Source: Asterella californica (lineage: Eukaryota > Streptophyta > Marchantiopsida > Marchantiales > Aytoniaceae). Taken from it: a stretch of 64,000 bases of DNA. The stretch is from NCBI GenBank assembly GCA_036924285.1, contig JAYKYS010000008.1, positions 15,299,001 through 15,363,000 on the forward strand, in the 5' to 3' direction. Shown one piece after another: positions 9,118 to 21,163 of the stretch. The translations under genes were made by a program, and so were the position numbers. Position 1 is the first letter of the stretch. Each line of letters starts with the position of its first letter. The notes beneath the pieces are model-generated. The model saw only the letters and a list, made by a program, of their open reading frames with translations, searched no databases and was not told the DNA's origin.

Positions 9118-10892
9118 CCAGCTTACGGGTTTTTGGCACCACTTCGGATCTTCGTTCTTATCGCACCAGTGGATAGAGCTCCTTGTCAGCATTCCATAGG
9201 CACTTTGTCTACTTCGTTTGGACGCATAGTGAAGGAGTTACAGGACTCGAAAGATGGAGAAAACAAGCTAGGCCCCAGCTTACGGGCTTTTGACGCAACT
9301 TCGGATCTTCACTTTCATCACATAGATGGGTAGAGCTCGTTGTCAGCTTTCCATGGGCATCTTGTTTACTTCGTTTGGACATCCAGAGAAGAAGTTATGC
9401 GATTCGGAAAAAGGTAAAATCAAGCTAGGCCCCTAGTTACTTGCTGACTGGGTATTTAGGGCTTCAGGCGTTATATCAAACACGCAAGGGGCCTGCTTCT
9501 TATTATTGAGGGTTGAACTTCGTACGTACAGACTGTAACAAGGGGGCTGCTTAAGGGGCTTGCTTGCGCCTGCGACCTGTCAACGGACGGTGCGGGAGAT
9601 TTGGAAGTCCAATGCAAACGCGCAAGGCGTCGTTGGGTTCAGATCTGTGCAGGCTACGCACTGGTTCAAACGGTTTGGGAAGAGATGGATCAGGGAGTGC
9701 GTACTGAGTGAAATTGAGACGCAGGAAGCAGATTTGGAGTTTTCAGTTACCTGTGAAGGAGAGTTGGACCGTTCGGGCCGTTCCGGAGTCCAAACTTGCT
9801 GTCCTTGGATCTATCGGGATCAGAACATCGAGTTCTACAGGAAATTGAAGACGATACCAGTTTTCATCGGGCGGTTTGGAAGTTCTGAGTGAAATTGGCT
9901 CGCAGGGAAGCGCTTACATCAGATTTTCGTTCACCTGCGACTTGAGGTTGGGCTGTTCTTCGCGATCGGTGAGCCAAGCTCTTCGTTCTTGGTGCCTACG
10001 CGATCAGGGAGTCTTCATCTACTCATAGGAGAAGACCGTGTGCAGATTGGATTGTTGGTTTGGGTGTGGTGAGCGAGTTTGAGCCGCAGGAAGCCGATTT
10101 ACGTCAGTTTTTTGCAACCTGCGACCAAATTTCTTGCGTGGTTTTGCAAGGGGAACTCCAAACGGCTTGTTTGGAGTCTCGTTGGGTTCAAGGTAGCTAG
10201 ATCTATCTGCCAGCGAAGACGGATATCAGTTTGGACGATCCGTTTGTGCGGTGTGAGCGATTTTAAGCCGCAGGGAGGAGTTTTTGGAGATTCGGTCACC
10301 TGCGACCAAAAATCGGCGATATCTCGGCTGTTGGGAGTCGGATCTGAAGGTTTCTTGGGTTAACGGAGTCAGCGGAGGAGACCCTATCGACATCTGAAGT
10401 CCGTTCAGCGAAAGGAGGAAGTCCACAGATAGGCCTTTTTCGGTTTCTTCGCTACGGGTTTTGCTCTTTTGAGTTCGTTAGAGTTCTGGTTGGCTGTACA
10501 CAGCTTGTGATAGCTAGCTTTAGCTAAGAACTTGTACATGGATGTGATTTGGACTTGGGTTTGGATCGTGTGATACTGTTGTGGCTCTGTTTGTTAGCAA
10601 AGAGAAGTTTCTCTTGCTTTGAGCTACGCTTCGGTGTTTTCGGGTCAAGGTTGCGATTCAAGGGTTGTTTTCAAGGGCTTTTGAAGCAGGTTACAGACTG
10701 CTCTGGTCTGGTTTTCAGTTCTGTGCTCTTAAGAGAAAGAGCCGGCAGTGTACATACATTTGGGAGTGGTATATATCGCAGCATTCGCTTTCGTGGTTGT
10801 TTTTTCTCTGTCTTGTCTCTGTTTCAGCACACAACATCTCCACAGCCAGGAACCTCGCGTTTTCCTGGACATCCTTCACGCAATATCCGACA
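9118..10892 (+). repeat. Dispersed repeat B, copy 1, right part
   Basis: Continuation of B after E1, ending ATATCCGACA. Including the left part, this copy is about 2.0 kb. It begins with more units of the approximately 155-bp tandem repeat (to about 9440), then unique sequence closely matching 23196-25016, with a TATATAT motif at 10770-10776. Open frames here are not the same frames as in the second copy, so B looks noncoding. The ends TGTCG...CGACA would fit an LTR of an unknown element, but no tRNA primer site follows. Confidence 0.75.
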
Positions 10893-11962
10893 CGATACCG
10901 GGGTGGAAGATTCCTCATGGCATGAGCGGCTCTCTTCGTTGCGCTTCCTCGCATCGCAGCAGGAGCGCCCATCCATCCTTCGTCTTCTGGAGTCTTCGGA
11001 AGACTCCCAGGTGTTGCAGAAGCGGTCTTCTGCTCCGATCGGATACTCAGCAGTTCTTCCTCCGAGTCGGACTCCGATCTTGAATGAATGAGGGAGATGG
11101 GTGTCCTAGGTACACTTCTAGGACCCATCTTCCTCGGTGGCGTGGCGTCTTCCGACCCACTAGACTCGTCTTCCCTCACCAGAAGCGTCTTCTGGTGAGA
11201 GCCGGGCCGCAACTGTGGCATCAGAGTGGGAGGGGGAGTTGCGGCTGCGGCTCAGTCATCATCTTCCGAGGTCTCTTCCTTCTCCTCCTGTTGTCCTGTT
11301 GGCCCATACTCTGCCAACTGATCTCTCCTAAGATCCCCCATGGCTACGTACAAGTAGCAGAGGAAAGGTGTCAAGTGTCCTCCCGCCGGGGTACCCAAGT
11401 ACGCTAGCTCCGTCTGTACATAGTTGTGGACGTATGCGCCCCAGTAGACGGGTACTCTTTTATCCCATACTGCTTCCAGGAAGTCTACGTCTTGATCTCC
11501 TAGGTACCTCATCTTCTGCGCCTTCCCCTTGGGGAAGAGATGCAAAAACAACTTCGCCAGAAGTCGCTTCTTCGGCTCCCGGTAAGATTCGATCTTCCAC
11601 CCATTCCTACCCTGCCTGTCTTCCATGAAAAGACAAGTGGTGCTCCCAAGCACATGCCACGTACTCACGACCCTGGGCAAAATCTTCTTCTCAAACCAAT
11701 ACCCTCGGTCCTCGGAGTCTGGCCTGTGGACAGCCCTGCGCCACCAATCTTCAGTCCAGGAAGATGGTCTTCCTCGAGCTACTCTTGCCTTCGCAGGTAC
11801 ACGGTTGCGGGGTGGTAACGCTGCCCACACCTCCTCCTGAAGTCCCTGATCGGCGAGGTTCCAATCCCACAAGAAGAAGTCGAGACCCAACTCCTTGAGG
11901 AAAGGAGTGGCCTCGGTCAATTCTGCCGCTGGTAACACCAAGCCTCGCGGATGCATCGTCAT
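10893..11962 (-). pseudogene. Unrecognised minus-strand ORF, split by one TGA and cut by B
   Basis: From ATG at 11962 a 236-codon ORF (starts MTMHPRGLVLPAAELTEA, rich in Trp, Lys and Arg in the middle) ends at TGA 11254-11252. The same frame then continues through the Ser/Glu/Pro-rich second part (ATG at 11221) to the B junction at 10893, where the remaining residues are B sequence. One in-frame stop therefore separates a globular part with motifs such as YWFEKKILPRVV and GDQDVDFLEAVW from a low-complexity acidic tail. I do not recognise the family. A retroelement-associated or plant transposon-associated protein is possible. Codon positions are GC-rich compared with the window. It is either a decayed gene or a readthrough case. 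The gene could also end naturally at the TGA. Confidence 0.4.
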
Positions 11963-12035
11963 ACTGGAAGATCTGTTGCACTAAGCCACAAGCACCTACT
12001 ATGAGCTGAAGGCTCAGTCCTTCCCAAGTGCCCAC

Positions 12036-13326
12036 AGTCTAGCTTCTACTTCTCAGAAGACGAAACTAGTCTTCCAGAAGACAGCTACTCCGTCTTCCGG
12101 GATTCTAACAGTACTTCCTAGATAGCTCTCGTCTTCCGAGCTATATCTAAACAATCCTATCTAAGCAAGGCCTCGCATGGATTACCAAGAAGACAACCCA
12201 CCTTGCATTACATCCTACTTCCTATCAGAAGATACAAGATTCGCGAAACATAAAGTGCATAACAGGTTCGGAAGATGGTTGCGGGCTCCTGCGGTGACAG
12301 TGGCCTCTGGGAAGACACTCGGGACAGTTTCCGATTCAATGTCTTTCTCGGAAGACCTCCCGAAGTCAGGCTTCCCTTCACTGGTCTCACCTGTCTTCGT
12401 CTTCCTACGCGTAATCTATCCTCACAACAGACTCAAGACAATTGCACTCTGTTCTTCTGACTTCTCACCTCTCATACGCACTCACAAGAAGCTTGCTGCT
12501 CGGTGGGAAGACATGACCCTCGACTATTCTCTCCAGATTTTGCCAGCAAGTATTCTCACGACTCTCTTCTAAGTTTGGGAAGAAGAAGTAATGGCTGCTA
12601 TGGATCGGACAGAAGAGACCCGAAATGGACCCTCACGTCTTCTCGCTCATTTTGCCAGCCTTTCAGTCTTCTAGTCTCTCTAGGAAGATGTGGAGTTGAG
12701 AAGCTTGGAAGACCGGGAGGCACAGGCCTAGTTCCCGACTTCCAACTTCTCGAAATAACAAAACAACTCACCACACCACTCGGGATTCGTACCAAGCCTC
12801 TCTTAACACAAAAGCAACACAAATCCACTCTTGATACGAATTTGTTATAGTCGACTTCCGAAGACAGTCTTCCGAAGATAGTCTTCTGAAGACAGTCAAG
12901 TTTAAGAAGCGTCTTCCGAAGATGTTCCCATCTTCCGAAGAGTCTTCTGTTCGAGGTTTCGGGTGTAGAGGGGTAGTAGGGTAGGGAAATTGATAGTTGG
13001 GATCGTCAATTTGGGGACGATGGGTAGGGAAGCTCGAATTGAACTCAAGAAGAAGTAGGAAGATGTCTGACAGAAATTGGGCAGCGCTTCCGCACCCAAT
13101 GTCTCAATAGAAAAAATGGGGGTGGGGGTAATCGATCAGGCTGTCTGCAAACAACCGGAGAAGCGCGGAGAATACCAGACAAAGGCGAGAAGAAGTGGGA
13201 AGGGGGAAGAACATGGGAAGAACCTCTACAGTCTTCTTCTGCTTCCCGAGTTGCCTTCGACCTTCCGCGCGCTTCTGGCTCTGGTCCTAGCTCCAATGCG
13301 ACTCCACACAGCTGCTTCCGCTGTTC
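12036..13326. other. GC-rich gene-poor segment with GTCTTCC motifs
   Basis: No convincing gene. The segment is unusually rich in GTCTTCC/GGAAGAC words on both strands and is interrupted at 13326 by E2. It continues at 22082 after the element. It may be the 5' side of the minus-strand ORF at 10893-11962. The last four bases (GTTC, 13323-13326) are the left target duplication of E2. Confidence 0.5.
12851..12950. repeat. Cluster of GTCTTCCGAAGAC palindromes
   Basis: Five close variants of the near-perfect palindrome GTCTTC(C/T)GAAGAC lie within 100 bp (for example 12911-12923), each able to form a short hairpin or bind a dimeric protein. A second cluster is at 22503-22650. Confidence 0.7.
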
Positions 13327-14238
13327 TGTAACGACCTATGTTACACATAGGAAGTTTGTCTATTAGTAATGTATTTAGTTATAACTAAGTGTTGAGAATG
13401 TTTATTTGCTGCCAAAGTACTTTAAGGAGGTATCAAGTTAGTCATGACTAGCTAAAAGTTAGTTATGGTTAAACTTAGCTGTACTTTTGGCAGAATTCAG
13501 ATATTTGCTAAAGAGTGAGCACTACTATCTTGTCATCTTGTCTAAAAGGTAGAAAGGAGGTGGAAAGTATCCCTTATCTCCTTTTTTACTTGATATTAGT
13601 GGTTGGATTAAAGTTGTGGACTTTGTGGGCATTAAAAACAAGAAGAGATTCCACATGTTTCCTTTTTAATGGGTCCTAGTGTAGAGCGGGGTGGAAATTC
13701 GAGATTCCTTGAGAATATTCCAGAATCCTTCTAGAAGTTGTTGACTTTGAAGGAATAAGCCCATGTGAAAAGGTAAAAAGCCCATGTGATTAATGCTTTT
13801 ACCTTAAGTAATATCTTAGTAAAACCCGATAAAAGTAGTTACGGCTGAGTTACCAGAGGGTACCAAAGTAAAAACCTAGAATGTATAAATAGAGGAGTAG
13901 AGAAGAGCTCCTCATCCTTGTTTTCACATTGTCTTAATGACAACTTGAGTATGGAGAATGTGGGATATTTTTAGCATGTGAGAACTTGAGAGACATCGTT
14001 AGAATGGAGGATTTTAGTTGATGTGTTTAAGGAGATTTTTAGTTGATAAGTTTGTGGGTGTATGAATGAGTGAACTCAACATTTTCCCTTCAAGTTCATG
14101 GTGTGCTTCCATCAAAGCCATCAGAGGTGACCCATGAGTGAGAGACAGGCCCGACATGTTGCAGATTCGTGGATGACGATCGTGGAGGTTGAGAGATCGG
14201 GGGAGGTAGTTGATCGATAGGACCACGGAGGGTTTACA
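13327..14238 (+). repeat. 5' LTR of E2
   Basis: 912 bp, starting TGTAACGACC and ending GGTTTACA. It differs from the 3' LTR for example near 13970 (GAGTATGGAGAA against GAGTAATATAGAGAG) and by several single bases. Confidence 0.95.
13884..13892 (+). promoter_or_regulatory. TATA box of E2 5' LTR
   Basis: TATAAATAG at the family-conserved position in the LTR. Confidence 0.65.
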
Positions 14239-14242
14239 TTTT

Positions 14243-14260
14243 TGGTTCCGTTGCCGGGAC
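14243..14260 (+). other. Primer-binding site of E2 (tRNA-Glu)
   Basis: TGGTTCCGTTGCCGGGAC four bases after the LTR, unchanged from E1 and E3. Confidence 0.85.
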
Positions 14261-14550
14261 CTCACTTGAAGGGATCGTTGAACGATGTTTAGAGTTCAGT
14301 TCTATATTCGACAAAAGGAGATTATGAGAGAGCACATGGAGAGAACGTTGAGAGGAGAGAGAGCTAATGCGATGTTAGCAACGTTAGAACCTTTCGTGTA
14401 TCCCGTAGTGATATATGACGCGTTCGAAGTCATTCTTTACATCTTGTTCACTTAGAAAGGGTTTGAGGAGAGTTGAAAGAGGGTGCAACAAGAGTTGTAG
14501 AGAAAGGAGGAGAGAAAAGTTATTAGAGGAGATAAATTTGCGAGTTTAGA

Positions 14551-15010
14551 AATTCTGCTCTCTGGAAAATTTGTACAGTCGCTGTCAACTTTTCTGTGAA
14601 TTTTATTTTCCTGTGAAACTTTTCAGTGTTTTAGATTGGCTGATAACCTATCTAAGACAAAAGAAATCATAGGAAAAGGTGGTCTAGAGAGGGAGCAATG
14701 AATTTTCAAAGTTGAGGGGGTCTATTCGTGATAGTTGAGGAATTCTGTTCTCTGGAAAAAGTTTACAGTCAGTGTCAAATTTTCTGTGAATTTTATTTTC
14801 CTGAGAAACTTTCCAGTGTTTTAGAGTGGCTGATAAGCTATCCAAGACAAAAGAAATCATGAGAAGATGAGGTCTGAGGAGGGAGAAAGAATTTTTCAAA
14901 GTGGAGGGGGTTGACAACCATAAGGGAAGTGAAAATATACAAATTTCAGTTCTCTGAAAATTTGTACAGTCATCACCATCCCTTCTGATTAGAGAAGTTT
15001 CTGTTGAAAC
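14551..15010 (+). repeat. 190-bp tandem repeats in E2 leader
   Basis: Units start at 14551 and 14741, with a partial third near 14941. They match the leader repeats of E1 and E3. Confidence 0.8.
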
Positions 15011-15126
15011 TTCATGATTTAGTAGCTTGGAGGTTGAGCTACTGGAGACCACAAAAATCTTGGAGAGATCTCTTACCAACTAAGAGATATACGTTTCGGC
15101 ATACAAGGAGGTCTTGAAGATACTTC

Positions 15127-15444
15127 ATGGGGAATCCAGTTTGGGTGCCGAGGTGGAAGAAGAGACGTTTAGGAGTTCGAACGGAGTCGGAGAAGCCAAA
15201 GTTAAGTGTAGATGAGTTGCGAATACTTATCTATACTACTTGGGGTGCCCTCTTTACCCTATACCAAGAAGCTTCCGCGACCATTGGCGCAGATTTGAAG
15301 AAAACCGAGATGGAAGCATCATTCACTGTGGAGGCCACGAATGCTCCTGGTGAAGTAGAGTTGGATCCTTATAAGAGTGAGTTCAAGATGTCTGTTGTGA
15401 TGAGTACAAACGATGGTGAGGAGGATCATATCTTCGATAGTTAA
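15127..15444 (+). CDS. First leader ORF (105 aa) of E2
   Basis: Same length as in E1 and E3 and still open although gag-pol of this copy is broken. It begins MGNPVWVPRWKKRR. About a dozen substitutions separate it from E3, many of them conservative (Ile/Val, Glu/Gln, Glu/Asp), and the ends are unchanged. No domain recognised. Confidence 0.6.
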   Translation: MGNPVWVPRWKKRRLGVRTESEKPKLSVDELRILIYTTWGALFTLYQEASATIGADLKKTEMEASFTVEATNAPGEVELDPYKSEFKMSVVMSTNDGEEDHIFDS

Positions 15445-15582
15445 TTTTAGATTAGATTTTATTTCGTGTATAGCATGTATAATGCACGATTTCCAATATA
15501 AAGCTCGGAAGAGTTAAGAAAGTAATGTAGAATTATTTTCCTCTATGATATTTTGTCCACTTAATGGTTGAGAAGGTGCAAC

Positions 15583-16059
15583 ATGAGTGGAAATTCAAAA
15601 GATTGGAAAGTTAGACTTAGAAACCTTCCTCAAGGTTTAGATGTCATAGTAAGCGTCGGAGAGAGCTCGAAAGAGATTATCGTTGAGTTTGAGAACCCTA
15701 GTACAAAACCTCAAGTAGAATCTCCGAGGAGAAGAGTAGAAACCGACTTGTGGTGTTATTTCTGTAGAGGGTTGGGACATAAAGTAGTGAATTGTCCAAC
15801 TAGAATCAGAACCGAGAGAGCTAAAGGGAAGCGGGAGTTTACTGATTTAAGTCTTCGAGTGGGTCCATCGTCACCAGCGTCAATTCATCTTCTAGGCGAA
15901 GATCCTTGTCCAAGTTGTGGAGTGGGTGATCTATCAAGAGGACACAAGTGCGTCGATGTGGCCGCCCTACTTACGTCAGTAGTCGAGAAGTTGGACGAGA
16001 CTCAAAGAGCTGAGACGGAGAAGTTGTCGACTTCAAAAGAGGACTCGGCTGAGTTGTGA
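15583..16059 (+). CDS. Zinc-knuckle leader protein (158 aa) of E2
   Basis: Starts at ATG 15583 (MSGNSKDWKVRL). It keeps both the CYFCRGLGHKVVNC knuckle and the CPSCGVGDLSRGHKC cluster. Differences from E3 are few (for example Lys for Arg near residue 38). A nucleic-acid-binding role is inferred, and the reading frame survives in this otherwise defective copy. Confidence 0.7.
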   Translation: MSGNSKDWKVRLRNLPQGLDVIVSVGESSKEIIVEFENPSTKPQVESPRRRVETDLWCYFCRGLGHKVVNCPTRIRTERAKGKREFTDLSLRVGPSSPASIHLLGEDPCPSCGVGDLSRGHKCVDVAALLTSVVEKLDETQRAETEKLSTSKEDSAEL

Positions 16060-16223
16060 TGGAGATCGTCATTCGGATGGTGGAGAAGACGGTGATGCGA
16101 CTCAGGCTCATGATTACCTTGGGAGAAGAGATGGCACAAGAGGTGTTGTTACAACCATTTCCTTTCATTTTACCAATGGTAGATTATTCGCGAATGGAAT
16201 TGGTGATGTTCGTACTCTTTTAA
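16059..16223 (+). CDS. Small 54-codon leader ORF of E2
   Basis: The ATG overlaps the preceding TGA (TGATG at 16057-16061) and the ORF ends at TAA 16221-16223. Length and start overlap are the same as in E1 and E3, although the stop codon differs (TAA against TAG). Confidence 0.4.
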   Translation: MEIVIRMVEKTVMRLRLMITLGEEMAQEVLLQPFPFILPMVDYSRMELVMFVLF

Positions 16224-16273
16224 GCGAGTAGTTATTGCACAAAAATTAGAAGAGTAGAAAGAGTAGTTACAAG

Positions 16274-19200
16274 ATGGGAAAGCTACCCGTGTTTCATGGG
16301 AAGGACAATGAAGATGTAGAACCGTTTGTTCGAGACTTCAAAAGGGGTTGCATCGGAAACAACGTGAGAAGGAAGGAAGAATGGGTGTTGTTACTGCCAG
16401 AGTTTTTAGAAGATTTTGCTCTTACGTGGTATGACGACCGAGTGAAGAGCAAGACACCTGGTGCAGTTGAGGACACATGGGAGACGTTGAGTAATGCACT
16501 CATCGAAGAATTTCTTCCAGAAGAGAGTTATGAGAAGCTCATGGTGGAGCTTACTCATTTGAAGCAACGTGACGACGAGAAAGTTCGGCAATATGCCGAA
16601 AGGGTGGATAAGTTGGAGCAACGATTTCGGACGGTCCTACGGAAGAGTGGAGACAATGTGGAACTAACGATGGCAGGGATTGGAGCAGTGCTGACCAAGA
16701 ACTTGGTGGGAGGGTTGAGGCCTTCAATTCGAACCCAAGTGAGGTACGAGAAGCCAGCAACCAAAGCGGAGGCCATCAAGATTGCGACAAATATGGAAGA
16801 GAGTTTGGATGAAGGAGATATCATCCAACCTCATCATGCTGCTGTGGTGTCAACTCCGACTCCTAGTGTAGTCACAACGATCGCACCTGCACCATCATAA
16901 TTGGTGATTGCTTCAACGCCAGCTCCTACTCCAACGGTGGTGCCAAGACCGTTTGTCCCAACAACGATGTCTACTGCCACCTCTGATTTTCATGCCGAAC
17001 TGAAGAGCATCACCGATACTCTTGCGGATCTCAAGATAAACGTGGTGCAGTTACGAGAATGGAGGAACAAAGGTGGAGGAGGAGGTCAAAGAGGTTACGA
17101 CAACAATCCCAACCGAGGAAATCAAGGTAACTTTGGAGGCAACCAAGGTAACTTTGGAGGAATCACTTGTTGGACGTGTGGAGGTTCTCATTTCCAGCGA
17201 AATTGTCCTAACAACGGAGCAAGAGGTGCCGAAGCTATCAGAATGAATGTGGGTGGAGGAAATCCATCACAAGGACGAGACAAGGGGGTGGCTACTATCG
17301 ATGTCATGCGAGATCCCATCTATGAGAAAGGAGAGAGTTCAAACTCTTCTCATGCACCGGTGGAGCTTTTAGCTCAAGAAAGGAAAAGAACTCGATTTTC
17401 TGATGAACCGGTTTTCATGGAGGAATCAGCTAGTAGAAGTACTCGTTCGAGTAATGTTTCGAGTACACCAAGGGAGCCAAGAAGGAAGCTGGGGATGGCG
17501 GATTTCACCATTTCATCTTCCCAAGCGGGATATGATGTGGTTGAAGATGTGGGTGCTCAGAAAGCCAACATCACTGTTGGACAACTGATCGCACTTAATC
17601 CCAGCTTACGAAGGGAACTCAGAGGAGGACTGAGTTCTAAGAGAAGCAAGAAGAAGAAACCCAAGAGCAAGACATCAAAGTCTGTGGGAGTTGGTGTGGT
17701 GGATGTGCATGCTTCAGAGGTATGCACTAGGGCTTCAAAGATTGAAGTCCGGTTGAATGGTCACTACGTCTCTGACGTATTGGTGGATGGAGGATCAGCT
17801 ATCAACGCCATATCGGAGAGGTTGATGAAGAAGTTGGGGATGGAACCAACTCGTCCGGCTAGCATTGTCGTGGGGATGGCTAACAAGCAACGGGTAAGAC
17901 CTCTTGGTGTGTTAGAGAAGGTGGTCGTGTCTGTGATGGGAGTTCAAACGTTGATGTCCTTTCAAGTGTTAAAGGACTCTAGTTATGATTTGCTCCTAGG
18001 TAGGCCTTGGTTGAGAGCTGTGCGCACCATTGATAGGTGGCACAAGGGATATTTACGGATTGGGTCTAGAGATCATAGAGTGATAGTTCCTCTCTCATGT
18101 GTTGGAGTGGTGACTTCTGACTCTGATAGACCCACTAGTGACTACTGGGAATCTGATACGGAGGATGATCAGAGTGTATCAGAAGTAGATACCGGAGATT
18201 CTTACGATCAAGAATCCTCGTCTGAGGAAGAAGGATTTGGTCGAGATGAATCATTACATCAGCTTAGTGCTATTGACTTGTTGCCTCGACCAGCAGTGGA
18301 GAAAGATCCTGACAAAGAAGAGTTGAGTGAGACAGAGATTGTGAGAAGACTCTCTACCCTGAAGTTTGGTATCAATGTCACTCAAGAAGAGAAAAGTAGA
18401 TTCCTAGATATATTTCGAAAATATATCCATGTGTTTGCTTTCAGCTACAAGGATTTGAAGGAGGTGACTCTCGAGACTCATCGAATCGAATTGGAGGAGC
18501 ACGCAAGACCAGTTCGACAGAAGCAGAGAAGGGTCAATCCCACAACGGCAATGATGGTCAAGGAGGAGATAGACAAGTTGAAGGAGGCGAGTTTCATCTA
18601 TGAGGTGGAGAACTCAGAATGGGTTTCACCCATTGTGATTGTCAAGAAGAAGAATGGTAAGCTGCGAGTGTGCATAGACTATAAGAAGCTGAATGCAGTT
18701 ACCAAGAAGGATTATTATCCTCTACCATTTATAGATGAGATTTTGGAGGAAGTTGCTGGTCATGAGTGGTACAGCTTTGGTGATGGTTATAGTGGGTATA
18801 ACCAGATCAAGATAGCACAGGAGTACCAACAGTTGACTACTTTCACTACTCCTTGGGGAACATTTGCATTTCGGGTGATGTCATTCGGATTGTGTAATGC
18901 TTCGGCCACGTTTCAAAGGTTTATGAACAAGGTGTTTGAACCATTCATAGGGAAGTTTGTTCGGGATTTCATTGACGATTTCTGTGTGTACGGACGAAAG
19001 GAAGACCACTTTGATCATGTGATCAAAGTTTTGCAGCGGTTGGAGCAAGCCAACGCTTCTCTAAATCCAGAGAAGTGCATCTTTGGCTGCGAAGAAGGTC
19101 TGCTGTTAGGGCACATCATTTCCAAGAATGGGATTGCGGTAGATCCTGAAAAGGTAAAGAAGATTGTGGATCTTCCATTTCCGATCAACTTGACAAAGTT

Positions 19201-21150
19201 GAGGCAGTTTCTTGGCATGGTTGGATATTATCGTAGGTTTGTCTTTTCCTTCTCAAACAAAGCAATAGCTTTGACTATGTACATGAAGAAGGGAGTTGAT
19301 TTTGGCTTGATAGTGCATGATCAGAAGGCAAAGGAAGCATTTGAGGAGCTGAAAAAGGCATTAGTGACAGCTCCTATACTTGCTAAACCTGAGTGGAGTA
19401 AAGCATTTATTCTGTATACGGATGCCTCCAATGTAGCAATCGGATGTACATTAAGTCAGCTAGATGGAGATGGGCATGATCATCCTATAGCTTATGCTAG
19501 TAGGCAGATGGTTCCAGCGGAGAAGAATTACTCCGTGACTGAACGAGAAGGATTAGCGGTGATCTTTGGATTGAAGAAATTTCGACACTACTTGCTAGGA
19601 GGGAAATTTTCCATAGTCACAGATCACAAGGCTTTAAAGTATATCTTTAATAAGCCTAATGCCGAAGGTCGTATTGCTCGTTGGAAGATCCTTCTAACAG
19701 AATACGATTATGTGATCGAAGATAGACCGGGGAAGAAGCATGCGAATGCTGATCTTTTGTCAAGAGCTTATGATGATGAAGGAGAAGAACCGTTTGATGA
19801 TTCATTTCCAGACGAGCATCTGATGACCATCACAAGCATCGAGGAAATACCGGACGAGTACAAGGAAATCTGGAGTTTCCTTGTAGATGGCTCTTTTCCA
19901 GAAGGTATGCATACCTGAGAACGTAACGCGTTGATCAAGAGATGCAAACCTTACACCATGGTGGAGGGAATTCTGTTTCATCAAGGAGCAGATGGGTTAC
20001 TAAGGAGAGCAGTTGGTCAGAAAGAGGCGTTCAAGCTGATGCACGAGTTTCACGATGGTACTGTTTGCGGAGGTCACTTTGATGGTAAGATAACAGCTTT
20101 CAAGATTTTGGATGCGGATTATCACTGGAGAGGGATTTTCAAGGAGTGTTAGATTATTGCAAAACTTGCGACGTATATCAAGCATTTGCTCTGAAGTCTA
20201 CTAGAACACCTCCGTTAAGATCAATTCCAATATTAGGACCATTTGAGAAGTGGGGTATTGACTTTGTAGGTCCTCTTAATAAGACACCTCGAGGCAATAG
20301 ATACATTGTAGTCGTCACTGACTATTGTACCAAGTGGGTAGAGGCTAGACCTTTGAGAGAGACTAATGAAACAGAAGTCGGTAGATTCTTATGGGCGAGG
20401 ATCATCACCAGATTTGGATGTCCGTTAGAGTTGGTCTCAGATAGAGGAGGAGAGTTTGTAGGGAGCATGACTACTGCTATGCTACAACACTTTTCTATCA
20501 AGCCACGAGTAACGACCTCATACAAACCAAATGCTAATGGTCTTGCGGAGAAGACCAATCTTACACTTTGTATGATGCTCGCCAAAGATGCTGGTGTTGA
20601 AACTACGAAACATACTTGGGATAAGAGGCTACATGCCATCTTATGGGAGTATCGAACGACAACAAAGACTTCTACTGGGTACTCCCCATTTCGACTGATT
20701 TATGGAGTGGAGTCCAAGTTGCCGATCCAATTCGAATTGGATACTTTTCAAACTATTCAACGAAAGTTGAAGAGGTCGAGAGGAGAAGACGTGGTCAGAT
20801 CAAGAAGGGAGCAACTCATGGAGTTGGAAGAGACCCGAGCGGTAGCAATGATCTGGATGGAACGAGCTCAGGCGAAGAGTTACGACAAACGGTTGGGCAA
20901 GAGGGAGGTAAAACCTTTTCAAGTCGGAGATTGGGTTATGTTGTATGATGCTATCAGATTCAAGAGGGCTAGGAAGAAGTTTCTTCCGAGATATTTTGGT
21001 CCTTTTGTTGTAGATAAGGTGTGGAGCAACTTCACGTATGACCTTCAGGAGTTGGGAGGAAGGAGATTCGATCGGGTCAACCATGACAAGTTGAAGTTGT
21101 TTCATCGACGAAAGTTCTCTCTTCACTCCGAGGACGGAGCGAAAATTTAG
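16274..21150 (+). pseudogene. Gag-Pol of E2, inactivated
   Basis: Corresponds to the 1628-codon polyprotein of E1/E3 but is broken in several places. TAA at 16898-16900 replaces a CAA after the Gag core. TGA at 19916-19918 replaces a CGA before the integrase. One T is missing near 20150, which shifts the frame, and nine bases are missing near 20874. Missense changes also hit conserved sites: MPFGL to MSFGL and NAPATF to NASATF in RT, and the integrase zinc cysteine in CDVCQ is replaced by Tyr (about 20175). The order of Gag, zinc knuckle, protease, RT, RNase H and integrase is otherwise intact. It is a relic with no full-length product. Confidence 0.95.
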
Positions 21151-21163
21151 TCCGGGGGTAAAA
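21151..21163 (+). other. Polypurine tract of E2
   Basis: TCCGGGGGTAAAA between the final stop codon and the 3' LTR, as in E1 and E3. Confidence 0.75.

Noticed and set aside
9560..9892. 110-codon plus-strand ORF in repeat B
   Set aside because: The matching stretch of B copy 2 (about 23700-24030) has indels that put similar peptides in other frames, so it is not conserved as coding.
10549..11091. 180-codon plus-strand ORF
   Set aside because: It crosses the boundary of repeat B at 10892 and lies antisense to the better minus-strand ORF. It is a chance frame in GC-rich DNA.
12177..12850. Overlapping plus-strand ORFs of 115-131 codons
   Set aside because: Composition is driven by the GTCTTCC repeats; no domain, and several frames are open at once.
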